DNA of 64,000 bases from UBA11475 sp045655805 (GTDB taxonomy: Bacteria; Bacillota; Clostridia; Christensenellales; Borkfalkiaceae), in NCBI GenBank assembly GCA_045655805.1, contig JAZOPZ010000013.1, positions 383,834-447,833 of the forward strand, given 5' to 3'. Made by a program: the position numbers and the translations under genes. Below the pieces are notes generated by a model. That model was given only the letters and a program-made list of their open reading frames with translations. It was not told the DNA's origin and did no database searches. The stretch's first letter is position 1. Every line of letters begins with the position of its first letter. Positions 28,246 through 37,462 of the stretch are shown here, in pieces.

Positions 28246-29853
28246 TTACCATTTTGTAACTATAAGTTTTGCTTTGCATTTAGATTGCTTTAACGACTTT
28301 TTAATTATTTTTGCCACTTTTTTAGGGCAAGTTACCGTTTGTAAAGACGGCATATCTTTAAAGGTATCGCTCGTAAGATAACCTACGTTATCGTAAAAGG
28401 TAAGTTCGGTTATAGGGCAGTTTTTAAACGCCCAATTAGAAAGCGACCACAAAGCCCTTGGCAATTTAATTTCTTTAAGCGAAGTGCAATTTTCAAACGA
28501 GTTAAAAGAAATGCTAGTAATGTCGTCCGATAGTTTAACTTGTTCAAGCGCGGTACAGTTCCTAAAAGCGTCGGAAGAAATATAAGTTACGCCGTCGGCA
28601 ATATCTACGCTTTTCAAATTTTTGCAGTCCATAAAAGTTTGGCATCCGATAGAATCAACGCCGTTCGGCACGTGAACGGTGATTAATTTGCTCCCTTTAA
28701 ATAAATAATTGCCAAGTTCGTATTTATCGTGTCTAAAATGTTTAGGGAATTCAAATTCCGTTTTGTTTTGCGCGCCTTTAACGTGTATTAAAACGGGAAT
28801 ATTCTTGCCTAAATAATAGGTTAAATCGCCATCGATTACTATATTACTTTCTTCTTCGTCAGGGTAGTAAACTCTACTTAAAGTTCCAATAAGGTTACCG
28901 AGCGTTCTGGTTTGAGGTTCGTACGCAGTAACTTCGTATTCGGATTTATTTGCAATTTCTTCAACTTTAGAGCAATCGTAAAAAGAGTTATCGCCAATAG
29001 TAGTTAAACTTCTACCAAAAGTTATATGAATTAAATTATTGCATCCCTTAAACGCGTTTGTCTTTATTTCTTTAACGCTATCGGGGATATCTAAAAAGTT
29101 AAAGTCGTGATTATTAGCGTTTTCAAACGCGCTTTCACCGATAACTTCACAAACGGAATTTTCTTCAAAATCAAGGCTTAAAATATTCACTTTGCTAGTG
29201 TCGGTTGATTGAAACAAAAAGTCTGGGATTTTAGTAACCTTATTGCCGATAATAACTTCTACTCCCGAATTTTTGTCGTTGCAAAAAACTTGGTGGTTTT
29301 TCGTTAAGTCGGCGCAATTTACGGCGTTAAAAGTGATTTTTTGTAAATTTTGGCAACCTGCAAAAACCATAGAACCTAATCTTTTAACGCTTTCGCCAAT
29401 AGTAACTTCGGTTAAACTTTTTAAACCGCAAAAAGCAAAACTTTCAACTTTTTCAAAGTCTAAAGTTAATTTTTCAACTTGCTTGCCCTCAATAAAGAGT
29501 TTTGCGTTATAAAACACGGGGTTTGAGCGTTGAGTTGCAAAATCAATTTTACACCAATCTTCAAGAGAGCCTTCGTAATAAACTTCTTTAAGCCCAAAGC
29601 AGTTGCTAAAGGCGTTACTATCAATGTTAGTGATCGTTTTAGAAATAGTTATCGTTGTTAACTGTGAACAGTTTTCAAACGCCTTTATACCGATTTTAGT
29701 TATCGCCTCGGGTATCGTTACCGAAGTTATTTCTTTATTCAAACATTTTACGGCAGTAGAACCGTTGATGTCAAAGTTATCGCCAAAAAACTCCATATCC
29801 GCTAAAATTTTTTCTAGTCGTTTAATTTCGGCAAGTTTTTCTTGTTCGTTCAT
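28246..29853 (-). CDS. BspA-type leucine-rich-repeat protein
   Basis: 535 residues made almost entirely of LRR_5/BspA repeats of about 23 residues (I-x-x-x-A-F-x-x-C-x-x-L-x-x-I-x-I-P). Repeats are clear at about 45-100, 130-185, 245-310 and 385-520. No signal peptide or anchor is visible, so it may stay in the cytoplasm or rely on its neighbour. It starts 6 bases after the stop of the LRR lipoprotein gene, forming a two-gene unit. BspA proteins are usually surface adhesins in gut and oral bacteria. Confidence 0.85.
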   Translation of the reverse strand: MNEQEKLAEIKRLEKILADMEFFGDNFDINGSTAVKCLNKEITSVTIPEAITKIGIKAFENCSQLTTITISKTITNIDSNAFSNCFGLKEVYYEGSLEDWCKIDFATQRSNPVFYNAKLFIEGKQVEKLTLDFEKVESFAFCGLKSLTEVTIGESVKRLGSMVFAGCQNLQKITFNAVNCADLTKNHQVFCNDKNSGVEVIIGNKVTKIPDFLFQSTDTSKVNILSLDFEENSVCEVIGESAFENANNHDFNFLDIPDSVKEIKTNAFKGCNNLIHITFGRSLTTIGDNSFYDCSKVEEIANKSEYEVTAYEPQTRTLGNLIGTLSRVYYPDEEESNIVIDGDLTYYLGKNIPVLIHVKGAQNKTEFEFPKHFRHDKYELGNYLFKGSKLITVHVPNGVDSIGCQTFMDCKNLKSVDIADGVTYISSDAFRNCTALEQVKLSDDITSISFNSFENCTSLKEIKLPRALWSLSNWAFKNCPITELTFYDNVGYLTSDTFKDMPSLQTVTCPKKVAKIIKKSLKQSKCKAKLIVTKW

Positions 29854-29859
29854 AAAGCG

Positions 29860-31929
29860 TTAATTTTTTCTCCAAGCAAAATATTTATAAGAATGTACGA
29901 AGTAAGTTACTATATCTTGTTCAGTAGTTGAAGAAGTAATTGGTATTAAAGCGTCGTCTTCCTTTGTCGTTTCTGGCGGAATTATTTCTTGAGTGAGCGT
30001 CCAGTTGCCTTCACCCTCAAAAGTAATGTTTGAAGTAGAACTTAAGTTAACGAGTTTAGTGGTGCACACGCCACTACTAGATTGCGTAGGGGCGGTAATA
30101 TAAACGGTTAAGTTACCACTTTTTGAGTAAAAGCACGGTCTTATGTAATAAACCGTTCCCGCCGTAAGTACGCGCTCGATTTTAAAGTTGTTATAACCAC
30201 CAGCATCATCGTTTTCTGCGAGAAGTTCTTTATTTGCATCTTTTAAGTAGCAATAAGTGTCGGTGCCAGACGAATATGAAGTATATATTGAGTAAGTACC
30301 CGTAACGCTTGGAACGAACATATAGTCGGTGTTACTGCCACTGCTCTTGCCGTAAGCGTAAACGGTGGTGCTACCAACGGATAAAGTGCTTTCGCCGTTA
30401 GTGCTAACCCATTTAGCGTAAAGGTTTAATAAAGGCTTGGTGATATTTTCAGAAAAGTCATAAGGACTGCCCGTGCATTCAGCGTTATCGTACCAGCCAC
30501 CGAAAAGGTAACCCGTTCTAGTAGGCGGAGTAGGGTAAGATAAACCTACTGTCTTTGTAACGATTTGACTGTCATAAAATGAGTTTTGGCTATAAAATAT
30601 TACCGTGCAAGAACCGTCAATAAGGTCGTAATCGGATTTAGTAAAAGCGCCTGCGCCGATAAATTCAACCGTGGTAGGTATAACGATATCGGCTTCTACG
30701 TTATAGAAGGCTCCTTCACCGATATGGGTTACGCCCGTTAAGTCAACGGAAGTAATTTCTCCTCTATCATAGAAAGCGTACGCAGGTATTTTGGTTACGC
30801 CGTCAGGAATATCAACTTCAGTTAAAGGTTCACCACCGATAGTAAAAGTAGTAGCCCCTATGATTGGGGTTGATTGTTCTCTACCAAATTTAATATTAAG
30901 GTAACTCGTTAAGTCGTGTGCGTTAACGGTTGAAAGGTTTGTGCAACCCATAAAAGCATTTTCACCGATTTCAGTTAAAGTTTGTGGTAAATCAACAGAA
31001 ATTAAATCATTGTAATTTGCAAATGCGTAAGCGCCGATTTTTGTTGCTGAAGAAAAGTTGTCTTGTGTCAACGCCGTTACCTTTTGACCATCAACGTAAA
31101 GGTCAGCACCGTTTGCAAGTGGGTTAGCCGACGAATTTGAAAAATTAATTTTTGCAAAGTCGATAACCGACGGTGCGTTCACGGTAAGGATATTACAGTT
31201 AGCAAAAGCGTCGTATCCAACTTCCGTTATAGTAGATGGTAAAGTGATAGAAGTTATGCTCCAACCTTTAAATGCGTTAGCGCCGATTGTGGTTAATCCT
31301 TCAAGGGCAGAATTGTCCAAGGTGGTTATATCACTTGGGCGTACGCCAGTTGAACTATTTCCAAAATAGAATTTAGCATAAGAGTTCATTTCCATAGGGT
31401 TAGAATGCGAGCCAGTAAACGACGTTTTTACCCAAGCACTAATGCTGTCAATATAAATGTTCGTTAAATAAGAGCACCCTTCAAATGCATAGTCTTTGAC
31501 AATTTTAACGCCGTCGTTAAAGAAAATGGTATATAAGGAGTTGTTGCCGTTAAAAGCGTGGTTGCCAATTTCTTCAACGCTATCAGGTAAGGTTATTGAA
31601 GAAAGTGAATTGCCTGCAAAAGCAAATTCGCCAATCTTTTCAATATTGCTACCGAGCGTTACCGAAGTCATATCCATATTAGCAAAGCCCGACGGTAAAA
31701 TTTCTTTAACAGGTTTGCCGTTGTAGGTGTCTGGAATTTTTGCCGAAGTAATATATTCCTTTGCTTTTACAGCGTAATAGTCCTTGTCAGCAGAAAGTAC
31801 GAACCTTAATTGTTTGTTGCTTTCATTATTCTTAAGGTCTGTAAGTTCGCTTTTTAAAGAACAACCTGCAAGGGTTGCGGTAAGCGTAAGTGTTAAAATT
31901 AAAACTAAAAGTATGCAAATCTTCTTCAT
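29860..31929 (-). CDS. BspA-type LRR surface lipoprotein
   Basis: About 689 residues from the ATG at 31927-31929, preceded by GGAGCAAAAG. A signal peptide ends with the lipobox ATLAGC. BspA-type repeats cover roughly residues 60-430. An InlB-type beta-repeat (GYLFGGWYDNAECTG) follows near 480. The C-terminal ~150 residues look like an extracellular beta-sandwich with YIRPCFYSKSGNLTVYI. Likely a surface adhesin; ligand unknown. First gene of the LRR pair. Confidence 0.87.
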   Translation of the reverse strand: MKKICILLVLILTLTLTATLAGCSLKSELTDLKNNESNKQLRFVLSADKDYYAVKAKEYITSAKIPDTYNGKPVKEILPSGFANMDMTSVTLGSNIEKIGEFAFAGNSLSSITLPDSVEEIGNHAFNGNNSLYTIFFNDGVKIVKDYAFEGCSYLTNIYIDSISAWVKTSFTGSHSNPMEMNSYAKFYFGNSSTGVRPSDITTLDNSALEGLTTIGANAFKGWSITSITLPSTITEVGYDAFANCNILTVNAPSVIDFAKINFSNSSANPLANGADLYVDGQKVTALTQDNFSSATKIGAYAFANYNDLISVDLPQTLTEIGENAFMGCTNLSTVNAHDLTSYLNIKFGREQSTPIIGATTFTIGGEPLTEVDIPDGVTKIPAYAFYDRGEITSVDLTGVTHIGEGAFYNVEADIVIPTTVEFIGAGAFTKSDYDLIDGSCTVIFYSQNSFYDSQIVTKTVGLSYPTPPTRTGYLFGGWYDNAECTGSPYDFSENITKPLLNLYAKWVSTNGESTLSVGSTTVYAYGKSSGSNTDYMFVPSVTGTYSIYTSYSSGTDTYCYLKDANKELLAENDDAGGYNNFKIERVLTAGTVYYIRPCFYSKSGNLTVYITAPTQSSSGVCTTKLVNLSSTSNITFEGEGNWTLTQEIIPPETTKEDDALIPITSSTTEQDIVTYFVHSYKYFAWRKN

Positions 31930-32053
31930 CTTTTGCTCCGTGTAAAAATATTTACTAGTATAGTATAACATAGTAGACAAATTCCGTCAACAGTAAAACG
32001 AAAATATAAAGTTTACTCTTACTAAAATATATGCGATAGTTTCTAAAAAAGAA

Positions 32054-32076
32054 AAAAGAGCAATGTTTGCTCTTTT
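32054..32076 (-). terminator. Terminator after phosphodiesterase gene
   Basis: GAGCAA and TTGCTC form a short stem flanked by A and T tracts, 3 bases past the stop. Confidence 0.7.
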
Positions 32077-32078
32077 AA

Positions 32079-32813
32079 TTAAAGTTTAGTCGAAAGATAA
32101 TCAACTAATTTATCGGGGAAGTTTACAGTCATGCCGTCAGCACCTGCGTCGTAAACCCTTTTCATAATTTCTTCGTTTTTAATATTCCATGCCCTGACGT
32201 TAAGCCCCAATCCGTGCCAAGCGTCAACGTTTTCTTTAGTAACGAAATCATCTCTCGGACAAATTTCATAAAACCCATCGGCTAGCATTTTTTTGATTAA
32301 CTCGTCGTCGATTTGCCAAGTTAAATAACCAATTCTAAAGTCTGGCGCAACTTTTTTTACAGCAAGCAGTTCGTCGTAGTCGAACGAAGTCATTATCACT
32401 TTGTTTTTTAGCCCTAAATCGTTTACTAGTTTAACTGTGTCTTCGGCAACGCCTTTTGATTTAAGTTCAATTGCAAAGGTTAAGTTTTTTGCGCTAAAGG
32501 TTAACAAAAAATCTTTTAGGGTAACGATTTTATCGGTAAGTCCGTTTTTGTTTACCCAAAAAGTTTTTAGTTCTTCGTAAGTGTAGTCGGAAATTTTTCC
32601 GCTTTTACCCGTAACTCTAGTTAACGTGTCGTCGTGGAATAAAACCAGCACGCCGTCTTTAGATTTTTGTACGTCCGTTTCAATTCCGTTTGCGCCCATA
32701 GTAAGTCCCAACTTAAACGAAAGCATAGTATTTTCTGGCGCGTATTCACTTGCCCCGCGATGAGCGTAATTTATAAAAGGTCGTAAAGGTTTTAAGTTGC
32801 TAGTAAATTTCAT
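32079..32813 (-). CDS. Glycerophosphodiester phosphodiesterase
   Basis: 244 residues of the GDPD family. The metal and catalytic motif HRGASEYAPENT lies at about 18-29, with ETDVQKSKDGVLVLFHD (about 41-57) and FAIELKS following. No signal peptide is seen, so it is probably cytoplasmic (UgpQ-like). It hydrolyses glycerophosphodiesters to glycerol-3-phosphate. It lies 33 bases downstream of recF on the same strand. Confidence 0.92.
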   Translation of the reverse strand: MKFTSNLKPLRPFINYAHRGASEYAPENTMLSFKLGLTMGANGIETDVQKSKDGVLVLFHDDTLTRVTGKSGKISDYTYEELKTFWVNKNGLTDKIVTLKDFLLTFSAKNLTFAIELKSKGVAEDTVKLVNDLGLKNKVIMTSFDYDELLAVKKVAPDFRIGYLTWQIDDELIKKMLADGFYEICPRDDFVTKENVDAWHGLGLNVRAWNIKNEEIMKRVYDAGADGMTVNFPDKLVDYLSTKL

Positions 32814-32846
32814 AAAACACTCCTTTGGTAAGGTTTCACGTATACG

Positions 32847-33980
32847 TTAAGTGTCAAATTGTGCCGTTTTTGTTGCTTTTTTTGCTTTCGGACGCTTTAT
32901 TGCGCCGTTTTCAATAGTCGTTCTGATAAACGGTTTTTGACCAAAAGTTGCTTTTTCAACGTGGGTAGCAGTAAGTATCGTTTGAATACCGTCAAGCCTT
33001 TTTATTAAAAGTTTTTGTCGTTTTTTGTCTAGTTCTGATAATACGTCGTCTAAAATTAAGATAGGAAATTCACCCGTGCGATTTTTAAAAATTTCAACCT
33101 CGGCAAGTTTTAGAGCAAGCGCCACCGTGCGTTGTTGCCCCTGCGAGCCGTAGTGCCTAACGTCAACGCCGTTAAGGGTAAATTTTATATCTTGTCTGTG
33201 TGGGCCAAAACTTGTAAATCCAAGTTTTAAGTCTTTATCAAGTGAGTTTTTTAGTTCTATAAAGTTTAGGCTCGCTATTTCTTCTTCGGTACCTGAAAGA
33301 GAGTTTTCAGAAGTGATTTTAAGTTGCTCTATGCCACCGGAAAGTTCTGCGTGGATTTTTTCGCAAACGGGGGCTAAAGAAGATAAAAACTCGTTACGCA
33401 TAGCAAAAATTTTAGATGCCTCTTGCGAAAGCGTTTCGTCCCAAACGGGTAGCGTGTCTAAAACCATTTCTCGATCGTAAGATTTTAAAAGGTTGTTTCT
33501 TTGAGATAAAATTTTGTTGTATCGAAGTAGTGCGTAAAAATATCTTTTAGACAACTGTGATAAAGATATATTCATAAACCTACGCCTATCTTCTGGGCTC
33601 TCTTGAACTAATTTAAGTTCACCGGGATTGAAAAATACGCTGTTTATATTGCCGAACAAGTCGCCCATCTTATTTAGTTTTGCGCCGTTTACAAAAATAG
33701 TTTTTTCGCCAGAAGAATTCAGTACGGCTTTAACTTTAACCGTGCCGTAATCGGAAACAGCCTCTCCCTCGATTTCAGCAAAATCTTCGCCGTAAAAAAT
33801 CAACTGTTTGTCACGGGTGGCTTTTGGCGAATATCCCGTGCAAAGATAAAATACCGCTTCCGAAACGTTTGTTTTGCCTTGGGCGTTTGCTCCGACCAAG
33901 GCGTTTATTCCGTCAAAGAACTCAAAAGTTTCGTCACGGTAGTTTCTAAAATTTTTTAAAGTCAAAGATTTTAAGTGCAT
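32847..33980 (-). CDS. recF: DNA replication and repair protein RecF
   Basis: 377 residues. Walker A GANAQGKTN lies at 30-38 in the SMC-like head. The ABC-type signature region is YGSQGQQRTVALALKLAE (about 281-298), and Walker B is PILILDDVLSELD. RecF helps load RecA at gaps. It is divergent from dnaA, with 177 bases between; normally recF is in the same direction downstream of dnaN, so the cluster is rearranged. Confidence 0.95.
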   Translation of the reverse strand: MHLKSLTLKNFRNYRDETFEFFDGINALVGANAQGKTNVSEAVFYLCTGYSPKATRDKQLIFYGEDFAEIEGEAVSDYGTVKVKAVLNSSGEKTIFVNGAKLNKMGDLFGNINSVFFNPGELKLVQESPEDRRRFMNISLSQLSKRYFYALLRYNKILSQRNNLLKSYDREMVLDTLPVWDETLSQEASKIFAMRNEFLSSLAPVCEKIHAELSGGIEQLKITSENSLSGTEEEIASLNFIELKNSLDKDLKLGFTSFGPHRQDIKFTLNGVDVRHYGSQGQQRTVALALKLAEVEIFKNRTGEFPILILDDVLSELDKKRQKLLIKRLDGIQTILTATHVEKATFGQKPFIRTTIENGAIKRPKAKKATKTAQFDT

Positions 33981-34157
33981 AGTCCTACTAAAAGCGTTAA
34001 AACGCTTGGCGTTTTTTGGCGAATTTCCGTACTACAAAAAATCGGATAATTTTTACCGAATAAAAAATTTTCGGCAAACGGCGAAAAACGCTTTATTTAT
34101 TTTCAATTTTATTATATAATCTTTCTTACACAAAAGCAACCTTGAAGAGGGATTTTT
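33981..34157. promoter_or_regulatory. Divergent recF/dnaA promoter region
   Basis: 177 AT-rich bases. TATAAT at 34115-34120 is a plausible -10 for dnaA, with only a weak -35. AAGCGTTAAAACGCTT forms a small palindrome near 33990. No TTATCCACA box is seen, so DnaA autoregulation at this promoter is not evident. Confidence 0.5.
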
Positions 34158-35492
34158 ATGGAAAGTTACGAAATTTTATGGAATAATTCGCTCGTGGATT
34201 TACAAAATTCAATGATACCTACGTCGTTTGAACTGTTTATTGCAACCTTAACGCCAGTTGACCTTATCGAAAATAAACTCGTTTTATGGTCGCAAACAGA
34301 TATGATTGCAGAAACGGTAAACACAAAGTATTCTGAAAATATTCGTAACGCCGTTATTAAAGCAAGTAGCGGTGTGGTTTCCGATTACGAAATCGTAGTG
34401 GGAAAAAATAAAGATACGGCATTAAAGCAAGCAGTTCAAGAACCTGCTAAAACTAATTTTTCAGGCTCGCCTATTAACCCCAAATTTACTTTTTCTTCTT
34501 TCGTCGTGGGTGAATCAAATAGGCTCATTTACGCTGCGGCAAAAGCCGTTGCGTTAAACCCAGGCGATAGTTACAACCCACTTTTTATCTACGGTGGCAC
34601 GGGGCTTGGTAAAACGCATATTTTGATGGCTATTGCCAACGAACTTAAACTCAAAAGTCCATCAACTCGCGTAGTTTACACTACTTGTGAACAATTCACT
34701 AACCAATTTATTGCGTCAATCGGCAAAGGTAAAATGGCAGGTGGTGATTTTAGGAGTTACTTTAGAAACGTTGACGTGCTCTTAATCGACGATATTCAAT
34801 TTTTATCGGGCAAAAAGGAAACTCAATCGGAATTTTTCCACACCTTTAACGAACTCATTATGCAAAACAAGCAAATCGTTATTGCGTCAGATAAACCACC
34901 TGTTGAAATCGACGTGTTAGAAGAACGCTTGCGTACTCGTTTTGAAGGTGGTCTCGTTGCCGACGTGCAAAAGCCTGACCTTGAAACTAGAGTTGCTATT
35001 TTGAAAAAGAAGTCGGAAGAAAAGAAGGTAGTTATTGATATCAGCGTTTTAACACACATTGCCGAAAAGGGTGGTGAAGATATCCGTTCTTTAATCGGTC
35101 AATTAACTAGGGTTATTTTTGCTTCGCAATTGCACGAAAAGCCTATTAATATCGAACTCGTTGACGAGGCTCTTAAAGAGTGTGTTAGTGAAAATCCTGA
35201 AGAAGTTCAAGTTGACGATATTATTCGTTGCGTTGCAGAGTTTTATCACATTAAAACGAGTGATTTGCTCGGCAAAAAGCGTAATAAAGAATTTTCCGAC
35301 CCACGCCAAGTTTGTATGTATATGATAACCGAACTTATGTCGTTACCACTCGTAACCGTTGGTGAAAAGGTTGGAGGCAGAGATTATACTACGGTAATTT
35401 ATGCAAGAGATAAGATTGCCGACGCTATCAAACTTGACAATAAACTTGCTACTGAAATAAACGATATTAAAAATCTTATTTTGAAGAAATAA
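34158..35492 (+). CDS. dnaA: Chromosomal replication initiator DnaA
   Basis: 444 residues with the four DnaA domains. Domain I spans about 1-80, followed by a short linker. AAA+ domain III has Walker A GGTGLGKTH (about 145-153) and DVLLIDDIQFLSGK. Domain IV has the DnaA-box signature (VGGRDYTTVIYA). GAAGAGGGA precedes the ATG. Followed by a terminator and mnmG. The gene is separated from dnaN by about 24 kb. Confidence 0.97.
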   Translation: MESYEILWNNSLVDLQNSMIPTSFELFIATLTPVDLIENKLVLWSQTDMIAETVNTKYSENIRNAVIKASSGVVSDYEIVVGKNKDTALKQAVQEPAKTNFSGSPINPKFTFSSFVVGESNRLIYAAAKAVALNPGDSYNPLFIYGGTGLGKTHILMAIANELKLKSPSTRVVYTTCEQFTNQFIASIGKGKMAGGDFRSYFRNVDVLLIDDIQFLSGKKETQSEFFHTFNELIMQNKQIVIASDKPPVEIDVLEERLRTRFEGGLVADVQKPDLETRVAILKKKSEEKKVVIDISVLTHIAEKGGEDIRSLIGQLTRVIFASQLHEKPINIELVDEALKECVSENPEEVQVDDIIRCVAEFYHIKTSDLLGKKRNKEFSDPRQVCMYMITELMSLPLVTVGEKVGGRDYTTVIYARDKIADAIKLDNKLATEINDIKNLILKK

Positions 35493-35505
35493 TTCACAAA
35501 ATCGT

Positions 35506-35529
35506 AAAGCGAGCGACGCTCGCTTTTTT
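35506..35529 (+). terminator. Terminator between dnaA and mnmG
   Basis: AGCGAGC and GCTCGCT form a stem followed by six T residues. Confidence 0.8.
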
Positions 35530-35540
35530 AGGGAAAATAT

Positions 35541-37397
35541 ATGAACACTTATAAAGAAACTGCTTGCGACGCCGTAGTAATCGGCGCAGGGCACGCAGGG
35601 TGTGAATCGGCGCTTGCTTTGGCAAGACTAGGGTTTGACACCGTTATGCTCACGCTTAATCTTGAAAGCATTGCCTTTATGGCGTGTAACCCGTCAATTG
35701 GGGGCACGGCTAAAGGTCATTTGGTGCGCGAAATCGACGCACTCGGTGGACAAATGGGCATAAACGCTGATAACGCGTGCTTGCAACTTCGTATGCTTAA
35801 CCGTGGTAAAGGCTCTGCCGTACAATCACTTCGTTCGCAATCGGACAAGCATATGTATCACTCGCTTATGAAAAAGACGCTTGAAGAAACAAAAAATCTT
35901 CGCATTTTGCAAGGCGAGGCAGTTGAAATTTTAACGGACGGCGAAAAGGTTGTCGGCGTTAAGACTTCTTTTGGTGGCGTTATCGATTGTAAAACCGTCG
36001 TTCTTTGTACGGGTGTTTATTTAAATGCTGAAATAACGGCAGGCGATTGGCAGGAAAAAACCGGTCCGTCGGGATTTGCGCCGGCAAATAAACTTACTAA
36101 AAATCTTATTGATTTAGGGTTTACCGTAAGGCGTCTTAAAACGGGTACGCCTGCAAGGGTTGACGGCAGGACTATAGATTATTCAAAGTGTCAAATTCAA
36201 TCGGGGGAAACGGATATTTATCCGTTCAGTTTTATGTCGGACGCCCCACCGGTAAAACAAAAAAATTGCTATTTAACTTATACTAACGAAAAAACGCACG
36301 AAATTATCCGTGCAAATTTAGATAGAAGTCCACTTTATTCGGGGCTTATAAGCGGTATCGGTCCAAGATATTGCCCGTCAATTGAAACAAAGGTAATGCG
36401 CTTTGCCGATAAAGAGCGCCATCAAATATTTTTAGAGCCCGAAGGCGATATGACGCACGAGGTTTACGTGCAAGGGATGTCTTCATCTTTGCCACACGAC
36501 GTGCAAAAAGCAATGTATAGGACTATTCCTGGGCTTGAAAATTGCGAAATTATGCGTTACGCTTACGCCATAGAATACGACGCTATCGACGGTACGGATT
36601 TAAAACTTTCGCTTGAATTTAAAAAGGTTAAAAATCTCTTTACTGCAGGTCAAATCAACGGTACTAGCGGATATGAAGAGGCGGGCGCTCAAGGGCTTAT
36701 AGCAGGCATAAACGCAGGCTTATCAATGCTCGGCAAAGAACCGCTTATTTTGCGTCGTGACGAGGCTTATATCGGCGTACTTATAGACGACTTGGTAACA
36801 AAAGGCACGGACGAGCCTTACCGTATTATGACTTCTAGGGCAGAGCATAGAATTTTTCTTCGTCAAGATAACGCAGACTTCCGTTTGACTGAAAAGGGTA
36901 GAGAAGTCGGGCTCGTTACCGACGAAAGATACGAAAAATTTAAGGCTCGTCAAGAAGATTATAGACTAGCCGACCAAGAGGCTGAAGTGTTGCACTCCCC
37001 AAAAGTGTGTGAAGATTTCGTTTTGGGCTACGGCTTTGGTAAACTTAACGGCGCGCTTTCGTATAAGGATATGATTAAGCGTGGTATTCCACTTGCCGAT
37101 ATCAAAAAGCAATTCAATGCCTTTGAGGGTCGTCGTGCAGACACGCTTGAAATGTTAGAAACCACCGTTAAATACGAGGGTTACATTAAAAAGGGGCTTG
37201 AACAAATTGAAAAGGCAAAGCGCCTTGAAAACAAAAAACTTCCTAAAGATATCGACTATATGAAGATAGACGGCTTGCGTATGGAGGCTAGGGAAAGTTT
37301 GAATAAAATCAAACCCGACAACTTGGGGCAAGCGGGTAGAATTTTCGGCGTAAACCCTGCTGATATTGCCGTGTTGATGGTTTGGCTTAACAAATAA
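35541..37397 (+). CDS. mnmG: tRNA uridine-34 5-carboxymethylaminomethyl modification enzyme MnmG
   Basis: 618 residues. The FAD dinucleotide-binding motif GAGHAGCESALA starts at 15, and NPSIGGTAKGHLVREIDALGG (about 51-71) and PRYCPSIETK are MnmG signatures. With MnmE it modifies the wobble uridine of certain tRNAs. It is near the origin as in most bacteria. mnmE is not in this window. GGGAAAATAT precedes the start, a modest ribosome site. Confidence 0.96.
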   Translation: MNTYKETACDAVVIGAGHAGCESALALARLGFDTVMLTLNLESIAFMACNPSIGGTAKGHLVREIDALGGQMGINADNACLQLRMLNRGKGSAVQSLRSQSDKHMYHSLMKKTLEETKNLRILQGEAVEILTDGEKVVGVKTSFGGVIDCKTVVLCTGVYLNAEITAGDWQEKTGPSGFAPANKLTKNLIDLGFTVRRLKTGTPARVDGRTIDYSKCQIQSGETDIYPFSFMSDAPPVKQKNCYLTYTNEKTHEIIRANLDRSPLYSGLISGIGPRYCPSIETKVMRFADKERHQIFLEPEGDMTHEVYVQGMSSSLPHDVQKAMYRTIPGLENCEIMRYAYAIEYDAIDGTDLKLSLEFKKVKNLFTAGQINGTSGYEEAGAQGLIAGINAGLSMLGKEPLILRRDEAYIGVLIDDLVTKGTDEPYRIMTSRAEHRIFLRQDNADFRLTEKGREVGLVTDERYEKFKARQEDYRLADQEAEVLHSPKVCEDFVLGYGFGKLNGALSYKDMIKRGIPLADIKKQFNAFEGRRADTLEMLETTVKYEGYIKKGLEQIEKAKRLENKKLPKDIDYMKIDGLRMEARESLNKIKPDNLGQAGRIFGVNPADIAVLMVWLNK

Positions 37398-37462
37398 GTT
37401 GAGTAAACGAATATATAGTAACGAAACTAAAAGATAAAACTAAAAATTAAGGACAAATTTTT

